A stretch of DNA of 64,000 bases from NCBI GenBank assembly GCA_040510375.1, contig JBEVJC010000034.1, positions 124,001-188,000 of the forward strand, given 5' to 3'. The position numbers and the translations under genes are program-made. The stretch comes from JBEVJC01 sp040510375. Its GTDB lineage: Bacteria; Bacteroidota; Bacteroidia; Chitinophagales; Chitinophagaceae. Positions 9,334 through 18,192 of this stretch are shown here, piece after piece (within the stretch, counting starts at the first letter, position 1; the number at the start of each line of letters is the position of its first letter). Below the pieces are notes generated by a model, which was given only the letters and a program-made list of their open reading frames with translations, did not search any database and was not told the origin of the DNA.

Positions 9334-10077
9334 ATGAAGAAAGAAGGGTTTCAACCAATTTCAAATACGCCCCCTGTTGGTTTCGCCGGTAAACTGAAAT
9401 ATTATGGAAGAATGATGTTCGATCTCCAGATTCTGACGATTGTCAGGGACATTAAACCGTTAATGGCTTTATACCGCGGAAAAGTATTGGACGTGGGTTG
9501 CGGGGAGTCTCCTTACCGGATGTACCTGGACGCCACGAAAACCGAGTATTTTGGAATCGATATTGCAGGCGCAACCGATTTTGGATATCGCAACCCGGAT
9601 GTCACTTTCTTTGATGGCAAGAACATTCCATTCGAAAACGAAACATTTAGTGCAGTGGTCTGTACCGAAGTGCTCGAACACGTGCACGACTACCAGTACC
9701 TGGTGAACGAAATTTACCGGACATCTAAACCTGGGGCAGACATAATTGTGACGATTCCATGGTCTGCCCGCTATCACTATATCCCGTACGACTACTTTAG
9801 ATATACCCCGAGTACGTTAAAGGCCATGTTTGAAAACTTCTCTGATGTTGTTATCCGATCACGCGGGTCAGACCTTACGGTGATAGGTTCCAAACTAATT
9901 GTCCTTTTCTTCCGCGGTTTTTTCCCGGCAAATAAATGGAAGTATTTTTTACTCCCCTTGTATATATTATTTTCGCCGGTACTTATATTATTCATTATAA
10001 TGGCTCATCTTTCACTCTGGTTGGGACTGGGCTCGTCGGATGATCCGCTTGGTTACACAATCATCCTGAAAAGGTGA
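9334..10077 (+). CDS. Class I SAM-dependent methyltransferase with a C-terminal membrane segment
   Basis: The product has about 247 residues. Motif I is VLDVGCGESPY, the acidic loop is YFGIDIAGA, and VCTEVLEHVHDY is the usual motif IV region, all typical of small-molecule or sugar methyltransferases. Residues about 195-235 are strongly hydrophobic (PLYILFSPVLILFIIMAHL), so the enzyme is likely tethered to the inner membrane. ATG 9334 is chosen; a TTG at 9310 would add eight polar residues. It probably methylates a sugar or lipid-linked intermediate. Confidence 0.8.
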   Translation: MKKEGFQPISNTPPVGFAGKLKYYGRMMFDLQILTIVRDIKPLMALYRGKVLDVGCGESPYRMYLDATKTEYFGIDIAGATDFGYRNPDVTFFDGKNIPFENETFSAVVCTEVLEHVHDYQYLVNEIYRTSKPGADIIVTIPWSARYHYIPYDYFRYTPSTLKAMFENFSDVVIRSRGSDLTVIGSKLIVLFFRGFFPANKWKYFLLPLYILFSPVLILFIIMAHLSLWLGLGSSDDPLGYTIILKR

Positions 10078-10093
10078 TATTAAATATAAGATA

Positions 10094-12112
10094 ATGAATA
10101 TCCTTCCGATCAGGTCAGGTACTGAGAGAAAAATTTCGGTATTGATCTTATTATTAACTCCATTGATCATTTATTTTTATTTCCTTCAATGGAAACCCGG
10201 AGCGATAAGTGGGGATGATTTGTATATCTTTAGAGCGTACCAGGGCTTTCGAACCATGGGGGAGCAAATTAATCTACCGACAGCATTCCAAAAATTCCGT
10301 CCCATTCACGGCCTGAGTATTCATCTGATCATTGAATGGTTCCAGAAGAATTTATCCTTCTATTACATGTTCAACGTCCTGGTTTTGGCGTCGAATACGT
10401 TACTGCTTGCAGCCATCATAAATTTGTTTCTCCGTTCGTTTTTCTTTTCCTGGGTAGTTAGCCTTTTGTTTGCAACATCAAGGTTTGAGTATTATTCGAT
10501 TACTCAGTTGATGAATGGTGGCGCACTTGAAGGACTTGCCGTCACTTTCTTTCTGCTGATGATGTTTCACATGATCCGGGCGGTAATAAATTCTTCGTCC
10601 GGAACGGGATACCGTGTCAGGAACATTGCTTTCGCTCTTTTGTATGCGAATCTGGCTTTATACACACATGAACGATACTTTTTGTTACCACTTCTTATCG
10701 GATTATCTGTGTTGATTTATCCTGGTTTGCGAGGTCTTTTAGTGAAGAATAAAGTGTGGATTGTTACCGCTGCTGCGGGTTCAGCTTTGCTATACACCTA
10801 TCTGAAAGTCTATGTTTACAATTTGCCATTTTTCCTGGGAACCAGTGGTACACAGGTCGGGTTATCTTTTGGGGCTGTTTTTAAGTTTTTGATGGAAGGT
10901 TTTCTTTCTGTTTTCCAGATAAACACAGGAGAAAGATACCTGGTCGGTATTAGCTTTGGTGAGTTACCCACACCGTATATGATAATCGGGATCATATTTG
11001 TCCTTGGCATCCTGGTACTACTCATCCTTTATTTGAGGCGGGTCGGAATTGCGGTGGCAATGCGAGACAAACAACAGATTAGCAGTTTCTATCTCTTTGG
11101 TCTCCTGATCGTCCTGTTTGGATCGTGTATACTACCGGCGGCGATCACGGTGCGGATGGAGCAGCGCTGGCTTGTGGCTCCATATATTCTGGCAATATTA
11201 CTTGTTGTATTTATGGTGTGTAATCTTGGGTTGTCTGCCCGGATTCAAAAAATGGTGTTGTGTTCATATATTGTACTTTCATTTTTATTGGATTACTCAT
11301 ATCTCCACAGAGGGGCACATTGGATTTTTACAAGCCAGGCGGAGGAGCTTGCGTCGGATTTTAAAGATGCGATTGACAAGGGAATCATCAGACCTTCAAC
11401 TGAAGTGATTTTTATCCTGGTTAAGGAAAGGAATGCTGCTGCTGAGGCAGGAATCAAATGGTCGATTTGTGATGGTTATCTTTTTGAGTTTTATCAAAAC
11501 TCCTCCAAACATATACAGTTTGAGGACAGTATTTCGCGGGATGATTCTCCACTGCCGATCGGTAACGCGGCAGATTTTGATCCACAGAAGGATCAGCTAC
11601 TCTATCTGTCAGATAAGGTTACCGATGTTACCCCAGCCAAAACTGGCATAAAGGATAGTTCGGGTTTTGCCATACGTAGGGCCTATGACCCACAGGATCT
11701 TCGTATCCCCGTGCGAAAAATGGATCGGTTCGTCGTAAAGGGGTTTCATCAGAATGAGGGGGAAATCAGATGGTCTGACGGAAACTCCAGCATACAGTTT
11801 ATCGGCGGATATATGATGGATGATACTGTCAGATTTGATCTGCAGATATATCCTGCTGACGCTTGCAAAGATATAATTCCCGTGATCACTATCGTTGATA
11901 TGAAGGGAGGTGTGCATCAGGCAATACTGAAATCCAGGTCTGTCGACACATTTAATTATTTAGCTTTTTTTGGGGCAAATACAAATACAGATTTTGTTTC
12001 AATCAAAGCTGGGAAAATAAAGACCACTGGAGATAAACGTATTTTATCATTTCCATTCAAAGAGTTGAGGATTACACAAAAAAATAAAAAAATTGAAAGT
12101 CTACCGCATTAA
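10094..12112 (+). CDS. Polytopic membrane protein with C-terminal extracytoplasmic domain, GT-C-like
   Basis: This 672-residue protein has about ten hydrophobic segments in residues 15-415, with an early acidic loop (GDDLYIFRAYQGFR) reminiscent of the catalytic first loop of GT-C glycosyltransferases. After residue 420 it is soluble. The last 120 residues form a beta-rich domain: RWSDGNSS, YPADACKDIIPVI, and a closing TTGDKRILSFPFKELRIT. A closely similar terminal domain ends the protein encoded at 13042-14874. It probably transfers a sugar from a lipid-phosphate donor outside the inner membrane, but no catalytic residue can be assigned with certainty. It overlaps the next gene by 20 nt. Confidence 0.65.
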   Translation: MNILPIRSGTERKISVLILLLTPLIIYFYFLQWKPGAISGDDLYIFRAYQGFRTMGEQINLPTAFQKFRPIHGLSIHLIIEWFQKNLSFYYMFNVLVLASNTLLLAAIINLFLRSFFFSWVVSLLFATSRFEYYSITQLMNGGALEGLAVTFFLLMMFHMIRAVINSSSGTGYRVRNIAFALLYANLALYTHERYFLLPLLIGLSVLIYPGLRGLLVKNKVWIVTAAAGSALLYTYLKVYVYNLPFFLGTSGTQVGLSFGAVFKFLMEGFLSVFQINTGERYLVGISFGELPTPYMIIGIIFVLGILVLLILYLRRVGIAVAMRDKQQISSFYLFGLLIVLFGSCILPAAITVRMEQRWLVAPYILAILLVVFMVCNLGLSARIQKMVLCSYIVLSFLLDYSYLHRGAHWIFTSQAEELASDFKDAIDKGIIRPSTEVIFILVKERNAAAEAGIKWSICDGYLFEFYQNSSKHIQFEDSISRDDSPLPIGNAADFDPQKDQLLYLSDKVTDVTPAKTGIKDSSGFAIRRAYDPQDLRIPVRKMDRFVVKGFHQNEGEIRWSDGNSSIQFIGGYMMDDTVRFDLQIYPADACKDIIPVITIVDMKGGVHQAILKSRSVDTFNYLAFFGANTNTDFVSIKAGKIKTTGDKRILSFPFKELRITQKNKKIESLPH

Positions 12113-12932
12113 GTCCTTCGGTGATTACAAACGACATGCTGAACGGAACGGTTCCAATTACCAGTCAATGGTTGCTTTTCAGAATTCGTTCATCAAGCCG
12201 GCACAACAGGAATTCACAGTTAAGGCTATATCCTATCCAGCCAACCAGCAGGTTGATCTTAAAGTTGACTACCTATATGCAGATGGCAATAAAATAAATT
12301 GGCGGGAACGACTGATATGTCCGGTGACAGGACTTAATAATCGGCTCCGGGCTAGCGTTCATGTAATGGATATGGAAATTGGCGCTTATCCTGACAGCAG
12401 GATATATATTACCGAACAGGTTACGCCCCTGTTTTCTTTCCTGGAAAAAAGGTATCCCGGACTCGTTGGCTCTGAATATCTCAGTCCTGATATTCCGTCA
12501 GGTACTGTTATTAATGAGGTGCGGCATGAGGATATGCGCAACCTTTCATTCGCGGATAGTTCGCTCGACCATTATTTATCATTCGAATGTTTCGAACACA
12601 TACCTTTCTACGAACTGGCGATAACGGAAATCTACCGTACATTGAAACCGGATGGGTTTTTTATGGGCACGTTCCCCTTTGATGTTAATGCCCCTGAGAA
12701 CAAAATTAAGGCAAGGTTAGAGCCCGATGGCACAATCACTCATCTCACAGAACCGGAATATCATGGAGATCCTGTTAATGGGAAGGGCATACTTTGTTTT
12801 ACAATTTTTGGCTGGGAGTTACTCGACCAGTTCAGACAGGCAGGTTTCAAAGATGTTTACATGTTGATGATGTGGTCGGATGTTTATGGATATCTGGGCG
12901 GAGAACAAACTTTTTTTATTGCCAGAAAATAG
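12093..12932 (+). CDS. Methyltransferase-like protein with degenerate SAM motif, TTG start
   Basis: This is a 279-residue protein. The N-terminal half contains ICPVTGLNNRLRA, a CPxxG-type segment found ahead of some sugar methyltransferases. The C-terminal half keeps the methyltransferase features FECFEHIPFYE, LKPDGFFMGTFPF and a final EQTFFIARK, but the glycine-rich SAM motif I is not recognisable near VGSEYLSPD. TTG 12093 is taken because no ATG exists in the first 75 nt and it yields a natural N-terminus (MKVYRIKSFGDY); ATG 12168 is the alternative. It lies between the two related membrane proteins and may modify their substrate. Confidence 0.6.
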   Translation: MKVYRIKSFGDYKRHAERNGSNYQSMVAFQNSFIKPAQQEFTVKAISYPANQQVDLKVDYLYADGNKINWRERLICPVTGLNNRLRASVHVMDMEIGAYPDSRIYITEQVTPLFSFLEKRYPGLVGSEYLSPDIPSGTVINEVRHEDMRNLSFADSSLDHYLSFECFEHIPFYELAITEIYRTLKPDGFFMGTFPFDVNAPENKIKARLEPDGTITHLTEPEYHGDPVNGKGILCFTIFGWELLDQFRQAGFKDVYMLMMWSDVYGYLGGEQTFFIARK

Positions 12933-13041
12933 CATCCAAACTTGACCACTCCCTGATTTTGCTGGTAATGGCCTGCCTGGACAGTTCCAAGTCAACCTCA
13001 AATGGAGAACACGGGAGTCAAAACATTATTAATATCCAATT

Positions 13042-14874
13042 ATGTCAACAATACTAAACGCAAGACTGGCTGTCAGACCAAATTCATGGAAGCTATCCCC
13101 CGTAATGATTTATTTTTTCGTGGGGGCGTTATTTTTCTACTGGGTAATTTCTACCTTCCGGAATGTCGTGCACATGGACGTCCTGAAGATTATGGACACC
13201 AGGGTCCTTAATATGCTTGAGGGAAGACTTACATTATCGGACTTTTTCTATCAGCCATTATTTCCAGCTTCAACCTCCCTGATATTTCTGTATCTCAATG
13301 TTAAGTTATTTCACCTTAATACAGTTGTGGAAGCTATGGTAGGGACTATATTCCTTGTGGTAATGGGATATAAGTTTCTTAAGGAAATGCTCGTCTTCAT
13401 CCCGACTCAAAAAGGAAGGATATTTTTTTCCCTCCTGATATCCCTTATTATTTTCGGATTGAATAAATGGGAAGCTGTATTTACAGGTTTTTTTTCTTTT
13501 GCTGTTTTCCTGGACTGTTGCCTTTGTGTCTTTAGTTATTTTTTTGTTGTCAGTTTTATTACTCCCGGTTCCTTTCCCCGGTTAAAACTGCGGCTGGCAC
13601 TTTTCGTACTGGCGAATCTTGCGGTGATTTTTGAAGCCCCTGCCTACTACTATTCGTTCCTGTTTTCACTATTTACCATGTTACTCCTGATCCGATATTT
13701 CCGGATTATGCCGGTTGACTCGCGACGTTGGAGGCTGGTTATGCTGACCTGTTTCCTGTTATTAATTGCCACAGCGATTTTGTCGGGTATCCTCTATTCA
13801 AACCCGATCTTCATTCAAAAGGGTTCCAATATAAGTTTGAACGGCTTTGTCCATAAATTCCTTGATGATCCAATTTGGGTGTTGAAGTTTTATTTTATAG
13901 CCATATCAGGTGTTTTTTTGGGCGAAGCACAAAATATGCTGGACTTACGCGCATTATTCGGAGTTGGTATGCTGATCGTGTTCGGGTTGTCTATCTGGTA
14001 TGTGATCCGGCGTCGGAATAAAACGCTGGTCATTCCAATGGCGATGATTTTTTATAACCTTCTTTGTTGTTTGTTAATTACGATGAGCCGTTATATTTAT
14101 GATTCTATAGGATATGGCGCGTCGTCACGATACACTGCTTATAATATGTTTGGGGCAATCGGGGTCACTACAATTTTATTTTTCTTTATATGGGATAACC
14201 GGCAGCGTATTGCCCAATTTGCCGGCGGAACATTGTTATTGTGTATTGTCACCAGCTACATCATGTTGGATCTGAAACAGATTAAGATATCTCCCTATCG
14301 TACTGCCGCATTTGAACAGATTCGGAACTCGTTGCTCACGGGGACAAACCTGAGTGTATTGCAAAATGATTCGGCAACGAGTCTGCGTGCTATAAAGGTC
14401 CTGGCAAAATACCAGCTTTCTGTGTATCGCAATATAAGGCCACCTGAAGAAATCAATCTTGACGGACCTGGGTTCATTACCTTTAAAGCCGGCGAATTTT
14501 CTTCTGGTGGTCTTACGACTTCTGGTTTTTACGATTACGAAACGGACAATAAATTTCGATGGACCAGCGGCAGCTCATCTATTTTACTAAAGAATCCGGT
14601 GAAAGTGACAGGACCTATATTGGTACGGCTTTCAACATATATGCCGCCGGCTTGTGCGAACATAACACCGCAGATTATTCTACGGGATCAATTAATGAAA
14701 AACCATGAAACGAGTATGGTAAAAAGGGAGGGTGACATCTTTACTTATTCTGTGCCCATCGAAGGGACTTCTGTGATTTCCAGCCTCGGCATATATGCCG
14801 ACACCATTCCCACGTCAGGTGACCAGCGGCGTTTGTCTTTTCCTTTTATAGAACTAACGATCTCAAAGAAATAA
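13042..14874 (+). CDS. Polytopic membrane protein sharing its C-terminal domain with the 10094 protein
   Basis: This 610-residue protein has about ten predicted membrane helices in residues 25-420, then a soluble part. Near the start, VLKIMDTRVLNMLEGRLTLSD forms an acidic/basic extracytoplasmic loop like those in GT-C enzymes. The last 120 residues repeat the pattern of the 10094 protein: RWTSGSSSI, YMPPACANITPQI, PTSGDQRRLSFPFIELTI. The two proteins therefore look like a paralogous pair or share a transferable domain. A membrane glycosyltransferase or other glycan-modifying role is inferred from context only. It is followed after 16 nt by a methyltransferase gene. Confidence 0.65.
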   Translation: MSTILNARLAVRPNSWKLSPVMIYFFVGALFFYWVISTFRNVVHMDVLKIMDTRVLNMLEGRLTLSDFFYQPLFPASTSLIFLYLNVKLFHLNTVVEAMVGTIFLVVMGYKFLKEMLVFIPTQKGRIFFSLLISLIIFGLNKWEAVFTGFFSFAVFLDCCLCVFSYFFVVSFITPGSFPRLKLRLALFVLANLAVIFEAPAYYYSFLFSLFTMLLLIRYFRIMPVDSRRWRLVMLTCFLLLIATAILSGILYSNPIFIQKGSNISLNGFVHKFLDDPIWVLKFYFIAISGVFLGEAQNMLDLRALFGVGMLIVFGLSIWYVIRRRNKTLVIPMAMIFYNLLCCLLITMSRYIYDSIGYGASSRYTAYNMFGAIGVTTILFFFIWDNRQRIAQFAGGTLLLCIVTSYIMLDLKQIKISPYRTAAFEQIRNSLLTGTNLSVLQNDSATSLRAIKVLAKYQLSVYRNIRPPEEINLDGPGFITFKAGEFSSGGLTTSGFYDYETDNKFRWTSGSSSILLKNPVKVTGPILVRLSTYMPPACANITPQIILRDQLMKNHETSMVKREGDIFTYSVPIEGTSVISSLGIYADTIPTSGDQRRLSFPFIELTISKK

Positions 14875-14890
14875 TAATTGCAATTGTCTT

Positions 14891-16546
14891 ATGTATAAAA
14901 ACTATAATAATAATAACGAATACAATGTATGGCTGCGGGTGAATTATGACTACAAGGTGGTTTATTCCGATGGCAGCGAAACAGAAGACAGAATTTATTC
15001 AATAATCCGCAACAGTAAGGACGTTTCAGTTTTATCTGATGAACTGGAGGTGCAGATCTTCGATTGGGTAAGCCTCTGTTTTCTTTCGAAAAAAAGGTCA
15101 AACCTGCTGCGGCCATTTCAGGAAATTTTCAGGGGACTTAAAATCCTGGAGGTTGGATGTGGTGCCGGTCCGATCACCCGTTTCCTTGGCGAATGTGGTG
15201 CAGAAGTTACTGCAATCGAACCAAGTTTCTCAAGGGCAAGGATCGCTGCAGAGCGATGCAGGGACCTCTCCAATGTGAAAATAATTTGTGACGACCTGGA
15301 GTCTTTTTCTCCCGGGATAAATTTCGATGCGATCGTCCAGATCGGCGTGCTAGAATATTCCACAAAGTATTCCGACGCACCCGATGCACCGGTTGTGTTC
15401 CTGAAACATTTGCAAAAGCTGCTGAAAAATGATGGCTTCCTGTTGACTGCCATCGAAAACCAGCTCGGCCTTAAATATTTTTCAGGTTTCTCGGAAGATC
15501 ATGCAGGTGTATTCATGCATAATATAAATGCAAACTATTTACCTGGGGAAGCGACTACCTGGGGGAGGTTGGAGCTCGAAGGAATATTCCATCGCGCAGG
15601 ATTTACCAACAATGAGTTCTTCCTTCCTTTCCCTGATTATAAGTTACCGGGAATGGTTTTTTATCCGGGCTTTGAGACAAAAAACCGGACAGCAAAGGTT
15701 AATATGGAAAGTATCCTGTCGAACCTGACCTATCAGGATACACAGCAGGCGCGACGGCTTTTTTCGATGGATAAGGCCCTTCCACTCGTTACTTCAAATG
15801 GTTTATTGGAACAATTGAGTAATTCATTCCTGGTGCTGTCCCGGATGGAGAAAAAACAGTTTCCAGATCAGGAAATTCTTTTCGCGCAATATAATCTGTC
15901 CAGGAAAAAGGAGTTTTGTAAGGAGATCCTGTTTCGATATTCCGGGGAACAAACAATGGTCGACCGGAACTTTCTTAGTAAAGAGCATAATAGTCATGTA
16001 TCACAGCAGGTAACATTTCCGGCAACCGAGCCACTTCTGCAGGGCACCTTATACCATTGCGGCCTGGTTACACTGGTAAACCGGCCACGCTGGACGATCC
16101 AGTCTGTAGGCGACTGGCTGAAGAAATACATTCTGATTCTCCGTAAGGAAATTAATCCCGAAGTATATCCATTTACATTGGATCAGTTACTTCCTGCCCG
16201 TTATATTGATGCGGTACCCACCAACCTTGTCCTTCATGGAGACGAAGCAACGTTTATAGACCTTGAAGTTGATCTTGGCGAGGAGGTCATATTTGGATAC
16301 CTCCTCTTCAGGGCTATTTATGTTTCAATATCAAGAATCTCAAGTTTTGCAATGCCCGAAAGTGAAGAGTTTACGAGAATCGAACCCATTATAGTGGCTT
16401 TATTCCGGGAGGTCGGTTATCAGCTTGATCAGGAAGCCCTCGATGAATACTACATTAAGGAGGCGAGGCTGGTTGCGGCCGTATCTCCATTTAATCCGGC
16501 CAGTGTCAAGGGAAACATCGACTATCTTCACATAAGGAATTTGTGA
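14891..16546 (+). CDS. SAM methyltransferase with C-terminal kinase-like region (WbdD-like architecture)
   Basis: Residues about 50-200 of 551 form a class I methyltransferase (LKILEVGCGAGPITRF, VTAIEPSFSRA, DAIVQIGVLEYS). The C-terminal part contains DAVPTNLVLHGDEATFIDLE, which resembles the D-x4-N catalytic loop and the D-[FL]-[GE] metal-binding motif of aminoglycoside-phosphotransferase or protein-kinase folds. This layout recalls WbdD, the methyltransferase/kinase that caps O9a polymannose and stops chain growth. A clear N-lobe lysine and glycine loop cannot be identified, so kinase activity is uncertain. A chain-capping role would fit the ABC-transporter export genes downstream. Confidence 0.6.
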   Translation: MYKNYNNNNEYNVWLRVNYDYKVVYSDGSETEDRIYSIIRNSKDVSVLSDELEVQIFDWVSLCFLSKKRSNLLRPFQEIFRGLKILEVGCGAGPITRFLGECGAEVTAIEPSFSRARIAAERCRDLSNVKIICDDLESFSPGINFDAIVQIGVLEYSTKYSDAPDAPVVFLKHLQKLLKNDGFLLTAIENQLGLKYFSGFSEDHAGVFMHNINANYLPGEATTWGRLELEGIFHRAGFTNNEFFLPFPDYKLPGMVFYPGFETKNRTAKVNMESILSNLTYQDTQQARRLFSMDKALPLVTSNGLLEQLSNSFLVLSRMEKKQFPDQEILFAQYNLSRKKEFCKEILFRYSGEQTMVDRNFLSKEHNSHVSQQVTFPATEPLLQGTLYHCGLVTLVNRPRWTIQSVGDWLKKYILILRKEINPEVYPFTLDQLLPARYIDAVPTNLVLHGDEATFIDLEVDLGEEVIFGYLLFRAIYVSISRISSFAMPESEEFTRIEPIIVALFREVGYQLDQEALDEYYIKEARLVAAVSPFNPASVKGNIDYLHIRNL

Positions 16547-16594
16547 TCAGGACGACTGCATGGATTAATACGCAAAACATAAACAGTATAAGAG

Positions 16595-17359
16595 TTGACA
16601 ACCACTGCCTCAATAGCGGTTTTTTTTCATAACTACTACGGCGATCACGCCGGGTGGGTTGAACGCCTGTGTCGGAATATACCCCTGCCCTTTGATCTTT
16701 ATTATAATGTGGTGGAGAATAGTATTCACAACGCTGGTGTTACGGGGGCCGAAATCCTTACTGAAATGAATGCCGCGAAATCCGGCAATCAGTTACAGAA
16801 AATTTACCTTAGGGTTTCGCCCAACCAGGGGAAGGACCTTGGTGGCAAACTGGTTTTGTTGGATAGTTTTATGCGATCAGGCCAAAAAATTGAATGGCTA
16901 TTGTTTCTCCATGATAAACAGAGTCCGCATAAAGCAGATCCTCTTACCTGGAAAAACCGGTTATACCGGATACTTGAAAGTGATTTTATCGAAAAGGTTA
17001 TGCGGCTTTTTGAGGCAGACGAGTCGGTGTCGGTTGTGGCTGCTGAAGGTTCGGTGGCGCAGGAGTATGATAGTTGTACTGCGTCATATAAAAGTTCCAG
17101 TGCTGTGCTGATAAAAGAAATGGTGCAGGCTTACCAGATGATTGGTCATAACACAGGTTATGTTGCTGGTACTATGTTCTGGGCAAGGGCAAGCGCAGGG
17201 AGTGAATTCTTTAAAGAATATTCACCCCTGTCAATCAGGGCTACGCTGGAGAAGGGTAATGTGATGGATGATTTTGATGGTACCCGGACACATGCATGGG
17301 AAAGAATAATATCCTGGGTTTTCTCAGGCCAGGGATGGAAAATAAAAGAGCTGGCATGA
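16595..17359 (+). CDS. Rhamnan synthesis F (RgpF)-family protein, TTG start
   Basis: This 254-residue protein matches the RgpF family of polysaccharide-assembly glycosyltransferases (first described in streptococcal rhamnan synthesis). Visible family features are SIAVFFHNYY at the N-terminus, SPNQGKDLGGKLVLLDSF in place of PNxGrDxgp, FLHDKQSPH in place of lHtKkS, AGTMFWARAS, and DDFDGTRTHAWERI. A TAA stands two codons before the TTG and the next methionine is far inside the domain, so TTG 16595 is the only sensible start. The presence of rfbD upstream agrees with a rhamnose-containing glycan. It ends in an ATGA overlap with the next gene. Confidence 0.82.
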   Translation: MTTTASIAVFFHNYYGDHAGWVERLCRNIPLPFDLYYNVVENSIHNAGVTGAEILTEMNAAKSGNQLQKIYLRVSPNQGKDLGGKLVLLDSFMRSGQKIEWLLFLHDKQSPHKADPLTWKNRLYRILESDFIEKVMRLFEADESVSVVAAEGSVAQEYDSCTASYKSSSAVLIKEMVQAYQMIGHNTGYVAGTMFWARASAGSEFFKEYSPLSIRATLEKGNVMDDFDGTRTHAWERIISWVFSGQGWKIKELA

Positions 17360-18192
17360 TCATTCCTGTTTTTTATATGGTCCCATCGGGAGAGATCCGG
17401 TCTTCTGTCCAGCTTCTGAACAATGATTTTATTCCCGCAATCTGTCTTGATACTGAAGATTTCAACGAATGGCAACGGATTTATCAGTTTCTTTCGGAGC
17501 ATCCTGAATTTGTTTTTTCAATCGCGATCCGGCACGAAACCGAATTGACGCAGGCGCAGTTGGAACAACTGGCAGCATTTTGTTTTCTTCCTTCCTTTTT
17601 CCAACGAAACGGACAGGCTCCGGTTTTCCTGATACATTCATTGCCTGTTGCAGCAACCACTGCGGTTTCAGAGTTGGCTGACTATCTGGACAGGCTGGGT
17701 CTTTCAAACATACGATTCGCAGACATAGGGAACCGGGGTCAGATAATCGCTGAAACGATGGACCAGTTGCTGGAAACTTATGCAATACAACTGCGGCAGG
17801 TTCCCGACGGAACACAATCTGTAATGATAAAGTTTAGGGACCCTGCAACACATTCAGCAATAAAGTTGTCACTCGGTGTTGTGGAAAATGATTTTAAAAA
17901 TTCGCAGCCGGAGCTGGCAATGGCATTGGAGAGGATAAGGGAATTGTTAAAGCTGAATGCCGGTTTAAAGACTAAGAACGGGCTGCTGGAGGAAGAATTA
18001 AAAAATTACAGGACTTATAACAAGATACTTCAAACGATCCATCCCGATCGCGAGCTTCAACGATTTTACGATCGGGAATATGAAGCACTGCCGCGATGGT
18101 ATAAACGTTTCGGACATATTATTAAAGCGATCATGGGTAAGAGGCGCTGGAGTTCATTGGTGAATGATAGAAAAAAGGGGGGCAGATTATGA
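17356..18192 (+). CDS. Uncharacterised polysaccharide-locus protein with a weak WbsX-like region
   Basis: Start 17356 (ATGA overlap with the RgpF gene) is preferred over 17296, which would overlap by 64 nt; it gives 278 residues. The middle part (FLPSFFQRNGQAPVFLIHSL) faintly resembles the GKPVFLIYRP segment of WbsX/GH99-like proteins, but the catalytic glutamates of that family are not evident. Residues about 195-235 look coiled-coil. The C-terminus YDREYEALPRWYKRFGHIIK is a motif seen at the end of other Bacteroidota surface-glycan proteins and probably docks to the membrane. No enzymatic function is assigned. It overlaps the next gene by ATGA. Confidence 0.6.
   Translation: MIIPVFYMVPSGEIRSSVQLLNNDFIPAICLDTEDFNEWQRIYQFLSEHPEFVFSIAIRHETELTQAQLEQLAAFCFLPSFFQRNGQAPVFLIHSLPVAATTAVSELADYLDRLGLSNIRFADIGNRGQIIAETMDQLLETYAIQLRQVPDGTQSVMIKFRDPATHSAIKLSLGVVENDFKNSQPELAMALERIRELLKLNAGLKTKNGLLEEELKNYRTYNKILQTIHPDRELQRFYDREYEALPRWYKRFGHIIKAIMGKRRWSSLVNDRKKGGRL

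Noticed and set aside
17296..17355. Upstream start for the WbsX-like gene
   Set aside because: It overlaps the RgpF gene by 64 nt, while ATG 17356 forms a normal ATGA coupling.
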